Of a stretch of 64,000 nucleotides of DNA, positions 50,554-57,992 are shown in pieces. The notes beneath the pieces were generated by a model. That model worked only from the letters and a program-made list of their open reading frames with translations, searched no databases and was not told where the DNA came from. The stretch covers positions 495,849 to 559,848 of the forward strand of contig NZ_JH126467.1 of NCBI RefSeq assembly GCF_000225705.1, read 5' to 3'. Both the position numbers and the translations under genes were made by a program. How positions within the stretch are numbered: the first letter of the stretch is position 1; each line of letters opens with the position of its first letter. This DNA is from Collinsella tanakaei YIT 12063. Its GTDB lineage: Bacteria > Actinomycetota > Coriobacteriia > Coriobacteriales > Coriobacteriaceae.

Positions 50554-51993
50554 GTGAGACACTACGATATCGTCATCGTGGGAGCAGGCATCACGGGGTG
50601 CGCCATCGCGCGCCAGCTTTCACGATATGACCTTGCGATCGCCTGCGTGGAGGCGGGCAACGACATCGCGCTGGGCTCGACAAAGGCAAACGGCGGTCTT
50701 GTCCACGCCGGATACGATCCGGCGGCAGGCACCGTCAAGGCGAGCGTTAACGCACGCGGCTGCGCCCTCTACGGCCGTTGGGCCAAAGAGCTTGGATTTG
50801 GTTTTAAGCGCACCGGCTCCATGGTGCTGGGTTTCTCCCCCGCCGACCGCGAGCACCTGGAAAAGCTGCTGGAAAACGGACGCGCCAACGGCGTCGAGGA
50901 CATGCGCATTATAGAGGACGATGAGATCTGGGAGCACGAGCCCCGCGCGAGCAAGGAAGCCACCTGCGCGCTGTGGTGCCCCTCGACCGGCTACGTCGAC
51001 CCCTTTGAAGTCGCCATCGCCGCCGCCGAGAACGCCGCTGCGAACGGCGTCGAATTCTGGCGTAGCGCCGCGGTCGACGCGATCGACGAGCATGCCGACG
51101 GCTTTGTGCTCCATACGTCCGCCGGCGACCTTAGCGCCTCCTACTTGGTTAACGCCGCAGGCAACGGCTGCGCCGACATCTCGCGCATGGCGGGCGGCGA
51201 ACACTTTGAGTTGGTATGGCGCCAGGGCAACATCGCTGTTTTGGACCATGAGGCTCGTCCCCTCATGCCGCTCTACCCTATCCCGACGTCGGTTTCCAAA
51301 GGCGTCATCGTGACCGGAACGGTCCATGGCAACACCGTCATCACCGCAACGGCCGCAATTCACGAGGCGGGCGACAACGATACCTACGCCGCGGACGTGG
51401 AGGAGCTGCTTTCCGGAGCCCGTAAACTGGTCCCTGACCTGGATACGCGCCGCTTAGTCCGCGCGTTCGCGGGCGGGCGAGCAGTCATCCGCGGACTTAA
51501 CGACTTCCTTATCGAGCGCTCCGCCGCGCAGCCGCGCCTGTTCCAGGCCGCCGGCATCCAGTCCCCCGGCGTCGCCAGCGCGCCCGCCGTGGCAGAACGA
51601 ATCGAGGGCCTCATTCGCCAAGCGGGCATAACGCTTATCGAAAAGCCCGGCTATAACCCCGCGCGCACCGTGCCGGAGGATTTCGACCTCGCCTCGCCCG
51701 ATCGCAAGCGAGAACTCATCGGGTCCGACCCTGCCTGGGGGCGCGTGGTGTGCCGCTGCGAAACCGTGCCGGAGGCTGAGATTGTCGCCGCGATCCGCCG
51801 CGAGCCGGGAGCCGTCTCGGTCGAAGGCGTCAAGCGCCGCTGCCGCGCCGGGATGGGAAGGTGCCAAAGCGGTTTTTGCCAGAGCCGTGTGGTGCGCATC
51901 CTCGCCCGCGAACTCGACTGCGATCCCGCCGACGTCCTTCTTGAGGACAAGGGTTCGAACATCGTCTACGGCCCTGTAAAGGAGGTGCGCTAG
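50554..51993 (+). CDS. FAD-dependent oxidoreductase with C-terminal [2Fe-2S] domain (GlpA-like)
   Basis: A 479-residue protein with a DAO/glycerol-3-phosphate dehydrogenase FAD domain: 'DIVIVGAGITGCAIARQLSRY', 'GSTKANGGLVHAGYD', 'YLVNAAGNG' and 'AGIQSPGVASAPAVAE'. The C-terminal ~90 residues carry a BFD-like [2Fe-2S] cluster motif: 'VCRCETVPEAEI' and 'RCRAGMGRCQSGFC'. Start is GTG at 50554; the GGACGTG site upstream is loosely spaced. It resembles the GlpA subunit of anaerobic glycerol-3-phosphate dehydrogenase. It is first in a three-gene operon with the next FAD protein and DUF1667 protein. Confidence 0.85.
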   Translation: MRHYDIVIVGAGITGCAIARQLSRYDLAIACVEAGNDIALGSTKANGGLVHAGYDPAAGTVKASVNARGCALYGRWAKELGFGFKRTGSMVLGFSPADREHLEKLLENGRANGVEDMRIIEDDEIWEHEPRASKEATCALWCPSTGYVDPFEVAIAAAENAAANGVEFWRSAAVDAIDEHADGFVLHTSAGDLSASYLVNAAGNGCADISRMAGGEHFELVWRQGNIAVLDHEARPLMPLYPIPTSVSKGVIVTGTVHGNTVITATAAIHEAGDNDTYAADVEELLSGARKLVPDLDTRRLVRAFAGGRAVIRGLNDFLIERSAAQPRLFQAAGIQSPGVASAPAVAERIEGLIRQAGITLIEKPGYNPARTVPEDFDLASPDRKRELIGSDPAWGRVVCRCETVPEAEIVAAIRREPGAVSVEGVKRRCRAGMGRCQSGFCQSRVVRILARELDCDPADVLLEDKGSNIVYGPVKEVR

Positions 51994-51995
51994 CC

Positions 51996-53411
51996 ATGAG
52001 CGAAAATGCACGTAAACGCACCCGCTATGACGTTTTGGTCATTGGCGGCGGCCCCGCGGGAATGGGAGCTGCGCTCTCCGCGCAGGCAGTCGGCGCACGT
52101 GTCGCCATCATAGAACGAGACGCGCACTTGGGCGGTATCCTTCGCCAGTGCATCCATCCGGGATTTGGTCTCGAGCACTTTAAAGAGGAGCTCACCGGAC
52201 CGGAATACGCCCAGCGGCTCATCGACCAGGTGAAGCAGACCGCCGTCGACGTCTTTACCAACACCATGGTGCTCTCTATCGACGGCGGCGACGCGAACGG
52301 CGCTGCGGGCATCGACTCCCCCGCGCCCTCGCGCGATTCGCACGCCGTCCACACCGTCGCCTGCATGAGCCCCAATGGATACATCGAGTTCGATTCCGCA
52401 TCCGTGGTCCTCGCCATGGGATGCCGCGAGCGCACGCGCTCGGAGATCAAGATCCCCGGCAGCCGCCCCGCCGGCGTCTTCACCGCGGGATTGGCGCAGC
52501 GCTACATCAATATCGAGAATCTGGCGCCGGGCAGACGCTTCGTCATCTTGGGGTCCGGCGACATCGGCCTCATCATGGCGCGCCGCCTGGCCTTGGAAGG
52601 CTTCGAGGTGGAGGGCGTCTACGAGCTCATGCCCTACGCAAACGGACTGTTCCGCAATGTGAAGAATTGCCTTGAGGACTTTGGCATTCCGCTGCACCTC
52701 TCAACCACCGTCACCCGCATCATTGGCCATGACAGGCTCGAAGCGGTCGAGGTTTCGCGCGTAGACCAAAATCTCGCCCCCATCCCCGGCACCGAGCGCA
52801 CCATCCCCTGCGACGCGCTGCTGCTCTCGGTTGGCCTCATCCCAGAAAACGAGATCTCCGTCGCCGCCGGCGTAAAGCTCGACCCCCGCACGCGCGGCGC
52901 CATGGTGAACCAAGACCTTATGACAAACGTGCCCGGCATCTTCTCGTGCGGCAACGTTCTACACGTGCACGACCTTGCGGACAACGCCACGGCTGAGGCC
53001 GAGCGCGCGGGCGCCGCCGCGGCATCGTGGGCAAACTCCATGTACGTGGACGAGGAAGACCTTGAAAGCCGGGAAGGCGCTGCCGCCAACGTCAACCCCG
53101 CCCCCGTCCAAGCCGAAAACCTTAAGGTAGAGGCGGGCGGCATAGCCAGCTACGCCCTGCCGGAGGTCATCTCAAACACGGATAAGCTGGTGAAACTGTA
53201 CTTTCGCGTGCGGCGTCCGCATGACCGCGCGCGCATCAAGGTTTCTAGCGGCGGCACGGTCATCTTTGAGGGCAAGCCGCGCGCGTTCAAACCCAGCATC
53301 ATGGAGTTCATACCACTCACACCCAAGATGATGCAGCAGGCGCACGGGAGCATCACGTTTAGCGTCGAGCCCGTCGAGGATGAGGATACGCCCGCAAAGG
53401 AGGTACGGTAA
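51996..53411 (+). CDS. FAD/NAD(P)-dependent oxidoreductase, second subunit
   Basis: A 471-residue pyridine nucleotide-disulfide oxidoreductase-like flavoprotein. An FAD Rossmann motif 'VLVIGGGPAGMGAALSAQAVG' opens it, a 'HLGGILRQCIHPGFG' segment follows, and a second dinucleotide site is 'FVILGSGDIGLIMARRLALEG'. A C-terminal ~90-residue extension includes a DUF-like part ('KLYFRVRRPHDRARIKV'). It starts 2 bases after the GlpA-like stop and ends 2 bases before the DUF1667 gene, so the trio is coupled. Likely electron transfer to NAD(P) or a quinone; the partner is not known. Confidence 0.85.
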   Translation: MSENARKRTRYDVLVIGGGPAGMGAALSAQAVGARVAIIERDAHLGGILRQCIHPGFGLEHFKEELTGPEYAQRLIDQVKQTAVDVFTNTMVLSIDGGDANGAAGIDSPAPSRDSHAVHTVACMSPNGYIEFDSASVVLAMGCRERTRSEIKIPGSRPAGVFTAGLAQRYINIENLAPGRRFVILGSGDIGLIMARRLALEGFEVEGVYELMPYANGLFRNVKNCLEDFGIPLHLSTTVTRIIGHDRLEAVEVSRVDQNLAPIPGTERTIPCDALLLSVGLIPENEISVAAGVKLDPRTRGAMVNQDLMTNVPGIFSCGNVLHVHDLADNATAEAERAGAAAASWANSMYVDEEDLESREGAAANVNPAPVQAENLKVEAGGIASYALPEVISNTDKLVKLYFRVRRPHDRARIKVSSGGTVIFEGKPRAFKPSIMEFIPLTPKMMQQAHGSITFSVEPVEDEDTPAKEVR

Positions 53412-53413
53412 CC

Positions 53414-53803
53414 ATGGCAGACACGCAAGCTTTGCAGTTCCACTGCACCACATGCCCGTCCGAGTGCCTACTCGACGTGGTAATTGAGAAAGATGGCGAC
53501 GTCACCCGCGTCCTATCTGTCCACGGCAACCGCTGCCAGCGCGGCGCGGCATTTGCGGAGCAGGAGACCACCTGCCCCATGCGCATCTTGGCAACCACCG
53601 TCCCCGTCACCGGCGGCGACCAACCGCTGCTGCCGGTTCGCACCAAGGAGGCCATCCCGCGCGCACTTCACATGCAGGCCATGGAGCTGCTGCGCGCCAC
53701 GCAAGCGGTAGCGCCGGTACGCATGGGCGATGTGGTGGTGCCCGATATACTGGATAGCGGCGTCGACGTGGTTGCGTCCCTCGATATCGATTGCGAGCGC
53801 TAG
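53414..53803 (+). CDS. DUF1667 Cys-rich protein
   Basis: A 129-residue protein with C11, C14, C18 ('CTTCPSEC'), C41 and C54, the conserved DUF1667 cysteines, suggestive of a metal or Fe-S site. The C-terminal half ('VRTKEAIPRALHMQAMELLRA', 'MGDVVVPDILDSGVDVVASLDI') is typical of the family. In Thermotoga and Clostridia, as I recall, such genes lie with GlpA/GlpB-like oxidoreductases near glycerol genes, so it probably completes the complex. Exact role unproven. Confidence 0.85.
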   Translation: MADTQALQFHCTTCPSECLLDVVIEKDGDVTRVLSVHGNRCQRGAAFAEQETTCPMRILATTVPVTGGDQPLLPVRTKEAIPRALHMQAMELLRATQAVAPVRMGDVVVPDILDSGVDVVASLDIDCER

Positions 53804-53864
53804 GCCCTTGTCACTGCTCGCAACCGCGACCGCACCGATGCAGGATGCACCAATGGCACCAAAA

Positions 53865-53909
53865 ATGGTCCAAAGTAATACCGATGTTTTAGGTATTACT
53901 TTGGACCAT
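53865..53909 (+). repeat. Hairpin A: 18-bp perfect inverted repeat
   Basis: ATGGTCCAAAGTAATACC (53865-53882) and its exact reverse complement (53892-53909) flank a 9-base loop. The apical half is AATACC/GGTATT. It starts 62 bases after the DUF1667 stop and is followed by ATTGAAG, not a T-run. Confidence 0.9.
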
Positions 53910-53922
53910 ATTGAAGCCCTTC

Positions 53923-53979
53923 AAGTGGCACGTGGCAATACCAACTTTGGAATCGGTATTATCATGTGCCACTTTTTTT
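53923..53979 (+). terminator. Hairpin B: 20-bp stem with T-run, terminator for the oxidoreductase operon
   Basis: 53923-53942 pairs with 53955-53974: 17 Watson-Crick pairs, two G-U and one mismatch in the plus-strand RNA. The stem ends in TTTTTTT, making it the natural terminator of the upstream operon. Its apex is again AATACC/GGTATT. Confidence 0.85.
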
Positions 53980-53989
53980 GCAAAAAAGC

Positions 53990-54031
53990 GTCCCTTTTAA
54001 TACCAATTCTCATAGCGGTATTAAAAGGGAC
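53990..54031 (+). repeat. Hairpin C: 15-bp perfect inverted repeat
   Basis: GTCCCTTTTAATACC (53990-54004) and its reverse complement (54017-54031) around a 12-base loop. The AATACC/GGTATT apex is conserved; the lower stem is unrelated in sequence to A and B. Confidence 0.9.
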
Positions 54032-54041
54032 CACATAAGCC

Positions 54042-54070
54042 GTCTAAAACGGTACAAAGTAATACCAGAC
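54042..54070 (+). repeat. Hairpin D: partial copy sharing the CAAAGTAATACC motif
   Basis: GTCT/AGAC (54042-54045 with 54067-54070) and GGTA/TACC (54051-54054 with 54063-54066) can pair around 'caaagtaa'. The run CAAAGTAATACC (54055-54066) is identical to the left arm of hairpin A. It lacks the long right arm. Confidence 0.6.
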
Positions 54071-54116
54071 CAGGCACGGCGCCCAGAGATCGCGTGCTAT
54101 GCCCTTACAGGAATGC

Positions 54117-55208
54117 CTACGCGTCCAGCCTCACCGGCTCATGCGTATAGGAGTTGAGCACTTCGACGCCCTCCTCACCCACAAGGACCAAGTCCTCGAT
54201 GCGCACGCCGGTGCGTCCGGGCAGATAGATCCCCGGCTCGATGGAAAACGTCATACCGGGTTCCACCACGGCCGTGTTAGAAAGAGAGACATCGCCCGGC
54301 TCATGATCCTGCATGCCAATGGAGTGGCCCAAGCGGTGAGTGAAGTACGGCCCGTAACCGGCCTGCTCGATGATATCGCGCGCGCAGCGGTCGATGTCGC
54401 AAAAGCGAACGCCCGGACGCACCATGGCCGCGGCAGCCTCGTTCGCGCGACGCACCACGTCATAGATGCGAGCGGACTCCTCGTCCGGCTCGCCCCAAAA
54501 GAAAGTGCGCGTCATGTCAGAGCAATAATCGCGATACTGGCCGCCGATATCAAACAGCACAACCTGGTTGTCGCCCAGCACGGTGTCATCCGGCTCGTGA
54601 TGGGGATCTGCCGCGTTGGCGCCAAAGCTCACGATGGGAGGGAACGAGAATCCGTCGCACCCCAGCTCCTTGTAGAGGCCCGATAGCCGCGAGGCAACCT
54701 CGCGCTCCGTCACGCCCGCATGCACCAGGGAGGGCAGCTGCGCCATCACCTGATCGTTGATCTGGCTTGCACGGCGCATAAGCTCGCGTTCGCGTTGGTC
54801 CTTGATCGCCCGCGTGCGCGCAACGGCGTAAGACCCCAAAAAGAACGATGCGGCGGCGCGGCGCTCCTGCAACGGCAGCAGGAAACCAGATCTCATCTGC
54901 GCATCGATGCCCAGCGGGCGCTCAGGGTCGATGCGAGCCATCAAGACCCCTGCAAGGTCATCGGTATCGCTAAAGAGCACCACGTCCGCATTGTCATACT
55001 CATCGATGGGGAACAGCGCGTTGTCAAAGATGACCGGGCGCTCGCCATCGGACAGCAGCAGACCGGAGAACCGCTCCCCCATCTCCGCATAAAAGCCGGT
55101 TAGATAGTAGATAGACCACGAATCGGTCACCAGCAGCTGGGAGCCGGGATGCCCCTCGCCAAGAACCTGCAGCACGCGAGCGATTCGCGCTTCATCAACG
55201 GTTGCCAT
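54117..55208 (-). CDS. M24 family metallopeptidase, Xaa-Pro aminopeptidase-like
   Basis: A 363-residue peptidase that removes N-terminal residues preceding proline. ATG at 55208 follows GGAGGAG. The C-terminal pita-bread domain has the five metal ligands: Asp in 'LFDIGGQYRDYCSDMTRTFF' (two), His in 'GPYFTHRLGHSIGMQDHEPG', Glu in 'SIEPGIYLPG' and Glu in 'VRIEDLVLV'. The N-terminal ~130 residues form the creatinase_N domain. It converges on the FAD operon across the hairpin array. Confidence 0.94.
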   Translation of the reverse strand: MATVDEARIARVLQVLGEGHPGSQLLVTDSWSIYYLTGFYAEMGERFSGLLLSDGERPVIFDNALFPIDEYDNADVVLFSDTDDLAGVLMARIDPERPLGIDAQMRSGFLLPLQERRAAASFFLGSYAVARTRAIKDQRERELMRRASQINDQVMAQLPSLVHAGVTEREVASRLSGLYKELGCDGFSFPPIVSFGANAADPHHEPDDTVLGDNQVVLFDIGGQYRDYCSDMTRTFFWGEPDEESARIYDVVRRANEAAAAMVRPGVRFCDIDRCARDIIEQAGYGPYFTHRLGHSIGMQDHEPGDVSLSNTAVVEPGMTFSIEPGIYLPGRTGVRIEDLVLVGEEGVEVLNSYTHEPVRLDA

Positions 55209-55420
55209 AGCTCCTCCAATATCGACCTTGCCGCAACCCGCGAGCACCCGCATAGGCACCCGCGAACATCGCGGCGCTGCAAACAAATCCCAAATAAGGT
55301 TCCAAACTCGTCACGGCGCATGCACCCGCACGCACCGCGCTCGCAGTTGATTCTATCCTAGCGAGCGCAAGGCTATACTAGACCCAATGCTAGATTTCAA
55401 CCACGTATAACAGGGACACC

Positions 55421-56509
55421 ATGAAGCACATCAGTTTTCTCATCAAGCCGGCGTCATCGCTTTGCAACATGCGCTGCCGATACTGTTTCTATGCAGACGT
55501 GTCGGCGCATCGCGAGGTCAAAAGCCACGGCGTGATGCAGTCCCAAACCATGCGCGCCCTTATTGACCGCGCGCTCGGCCTGGGCGAGGATGCGGAGGTC
55601 ACCTTTGCGTTCCAAGGCGGCGAACCCACGCTGGCGGGGCTCGAGTTCTTCCGGGACTTCACCCGCTACGTCTCGGACCACCGCATCAATCAAACCATCC
55701 ATTACGCGCTGCAAACCAACGGCTATCTCGTAGACAAAGAATGGGCGGAGTTCTTCCATGAGAACAACTTCCTGGTAGGCGTCTCACTTGACGGCTACCG
55801 CGACCTGCACAACTGGCTGCGTCCTGACGCCGCGCAAGAGGGCACCTACGACCGCGTCATGCACGCCATAGAGCTTCTGCGAGCGGCGCAGGTCGACTTC
55901 AACGTCCTCACGGTGCTCACCGCGCAGCTGGCCAAGCATCCGCAAAAGGTCTACAAGTTCTACCGCCAGCATAAGCTGGACTACGTGCAGCTCATCCCCT
56001 GCCTACCCGGCTTTGACGATGAGGAGGGGGACGAGTTCTCGCTGACGCCCGAGGCTTTCGCATCGTTTTACAAGGCCTTCTTCCGCCTATGGACAGAGGA
56101 TTTCCGCCGGGGCCACTACATGAGCGTGACGCTTTTCGACAACGTGATCCCGCTGTTTCGCGGCTACCCGCCGCAGCAGTGCGGCATGCTGGGCCGATGC
56201 GCTCCGCAATTTGTGGTCGAGAGCAACGGGGACGTCTACCCTTGCGATTTCTACGTGCTCGATCAGTACCGTTGCGGCAACGTTCAAACGGACTCGCTTG
56301 AGGACATGGCCACGTGCGGCGCCGTCAAAACCTTCCTGGCGGAGCCGCGCCGCGACTGCTCGCAGTGCGCCACCTGCCCCTTCGAGCGCATCTGCCACAA
56401 GAATTGCAAGCGCTTGAACGTTGCCTATTACCGCCAAGACTACTGCGGCTACCGCGACTTCTTGGAATACGCCGCGCCCGCTATGCAGCAGATCGCCCGC
56501 TCGCTATAG
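55421..56509 (+). CDS. Anaerobic sulfatase-maturating enzyme-type radical SAM protein
   Basis: A 362-residue radical SAM/SPASM enzyme. Family members convert a sulfatase active-site Cys or Ser into formylglycine. The [4Fe-4S] motif C15, C19, C22 ('CNMRCRYC') is followed by 'FAFQGGEPTLAG' and 'LQTNGYL'. The C-terminal auxiliary-cluster region has 'CGMLGRCAPQF', 'YPCDFY', 'CSQCATCPFERIC' and 'CKR...YC'. No sulfatase is in the window, so the substrate is either a distant sulfatase or another peptide. Convergent with folC. Confidence 0.9.
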   Translation: MKHISFLIKPASSLCNMRCRYCFYADVSAHREVKSHGVMQSQTMRALIDRALGLGEDAEVTFAFQGGEPTLAGLEFFRDFTRYVSDHRINQTIHYALQTNGYLVDKEWAEFFHENNFLVGVSLDGYRDLHNWLRPDAAQEGTYDRVMHAIELLRAAQVDFNVLTVLTAQLAKHPQKVYKFYRQHKLDYVQLIPCLPGFDDEEGDEFSLTPEAFASFYKAFFRLWTEDFRRGHYMSVTLFDNVIPLFRGYPPQQCGMLGRCAPQFVVESNGDVYPCDFYVLDQYRCGNVQTDSLEDMATCGAVKTFLAEPRRDCSQCATCPFERICHKNCKRLNVAYYRQDYCGYRDFLEYAAPAMQQIARSL

Positions 56510-56516
56510 CAAGTGC

Positions 56517-57875
56517 CTACCTGCGGGAAAGACAGCCCGCCACCTCGCCCGCAAGCGTAATGGTACCCGCGGCGACCACGTCTCTACCTGCGGCGGTGAA
56601 CGCATCCAGGGCATCGTCCACACAGGCGAACACCTCTACGGAAGCGTTCGCGCGGCCGCAGCGTGCAAGCTCGTCCTCAACGAGCTTCGCTAGCTCGCCC
56701 GCAGGTAGCGCACGGTCGCTCGCCGTTTGGGTCACCGCAAAGGTAGGAAAAGCCGGGAGAAGCACGTTTACGATGCCGGAGACATCCTTGTCGGCCAGCG
56801 CGGCCACCAAGAGGGCCGGCCTGTTTTCCACCACCGGATCGATCTCGTCCAACGCCGAGACAAAGTTCTCGCAGCTCTGCGGATTATGGCATGCGTCTAC
56901 CAGCACCAGGGGGCTTTCACGCAGCACATCGAACCTGCCGGGCGTGGGGCAAGCCGCAAGAGACGCCTGCAGCGATGCCGCGTCAAGCGCTCGCCCCATA
57001 TACGCCTCGCACAGGAAGATGGCACACGCGGCGTTTTGCGGCTGATAGGACGGCTTGGGCATCGAGACCTCGTAGCGGCGCCTAGCGGTCTGGCAGGCAA
57101 AGCGGACGCGATCGCCCAGGCGCTCCGGCAGCTCAAGCGTCTCATGCGAGGAGACCAGCGGCGCAACGCCGCACTTATCGCATCGCTCGCTCATGACACG
57201 CCACACACCGGGCTCGTGCGTGCCCTCGCCCAGCACAACGATACGCCCCGGCTTGATGACCGCCGCTTTCTCGGCCGCGATCTTCTCCAAGGTATCGCCC
57301 AGAATCCTCATGTGGTCCAAGCCGATGCCCGTCACGGCAACGGCTACGGGGTCGGTGGCGCTGGTGGCATCCCAGCGACCGCCCATGCCAACCTCCAGCA
57401 CCGCCACGTCTACGCCAGCCTCTGCAAAAACTACCATCGCGGCAACTGTAAGCAAATCAAAGGGCGTGATGGTATAGCGGGCCTCGCCGGCCTCCTCGCG
57501 ACGAAGGTTGACGCGACGGCCCGCCTCGCGAGCCGCGGAGACGCCGTGGGCAAACTGCGCAGGCGCCACGGGGGCGCCCAAGATCTCCATGCGCTCTTCC
57601 ATATGGACGAGCTCTGGCGAGGTATACAACGCGCACTTCAGTCCCTCTCCACCAAGGATCGACGCTGCGAAACGCGATGTCGAGGTCTTGCCGTTGGTAC
57701 CCGCGATCTGGATGCAATCAAAGTGCGAGTCCGGGCGCTCGAGCTCGTCCAGCATATCCACCACGGTCTCAAGCAAGGGACCGGCGTCGCCGGAGATCTT
57801 CCCCGTATCGTGCGCGATGCGCACCGCCTCGTCATACGCCAGCTCCTCGATGGAAAACGGGCAACTATATGTCAT
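56517..57875 (-). CDS. folC: Folylpolyglutamate synthase / dihydrofolate synthase
   Basis: Adds glutamates to folates. The ATG at 57875 follows AAGGAG; 452 residues. Mur-ligase-type motifs are 'QIAGTNGKTSTSRFAASIL' (P-loop GTNGKTS), 'VLEVGMGGRWDATS', 'VTGIGLDHMRILGDTLEKIAAEKAAVIKPG', and 'GRFDVL' and 'DACHNPQS' in the C-terminal domain. It follows valS with a terminator and stands alone on the minus strand. The stop is 7 bases from the radical SAM stop. Confidence 0.95.
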   Translation of the reverse strand: MTYSCPFSIEELAYDEAVRIAHDTGKISGDAGPLLETVVDMLDELERPDSHFDCIQIAGTNGKTSTSRFAASILGGEGLKCALYTSPELVHMEERMEILGAPVAPAQFAHGVSAAREAGRRVNLRREEAGEARYTITPFDLLTVAAMVVFAEAGVDVAVLEVGMGGRWDATSATDPVAVAVTGIGLDHMRILGDTLEKIAAEKAAVIKPGRIVVLGEGTHEPGVWRVMSERCDKCGVAPLVSSHETLELPERLGDRVRFACQTARRRYEVSMPKPSYQPQNAACAIFLCEAYMGRALDAASLQASLAACPTPGRFDVLRESPLVLVDACHNPQSCENFVSALDEIDPVVENRPALLVAALADKDVSGIVNVLLPAFPTFAVTQTASDRALPAGELAKLVEDELARCGRANASVEVFACVDDALDAFTAAGRDVVAAGTITLAGEVAGCLSRR

Positions 57876-57929
57876 CGCGAGCACTCCTTCTACCGCGGCG
57901 CACATGCGCCGGCACGCAAATTGAACATA

Positions 57930-57976
57930 TCAAAAAAGTGCGCCCCGCAGCGGACATCCCACCGCGGGGCGCACCC
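57930..57976 (-). terminator. Intrinsic terminator of valS
   Basis: GTGCGCCCCGC (57938-57948) pairs exactly with GCGGGGCGCAC (57964-57974). On the minus strand it is followed by TTTTTTG. It begins 18 bases after the valS stop. Confidence 0.92.
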
Positions 57977-57992
57977 AAACATAGCGCTACAA

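Noticed and set aside
53730..54038. 102-residue plus-strand ORF across the hairpin array
   Set aside because: It overlaps the DUF1667 gene in another frame, encodes the palindromes, and has no ribosome binding site or family match.
53865..54070. Type III toxin-antitoxin repeat array
   Set aside because: Repeats are inverted hairpins, not direct tandem repeats, and no small toxin gene follows downstream on the same strand.
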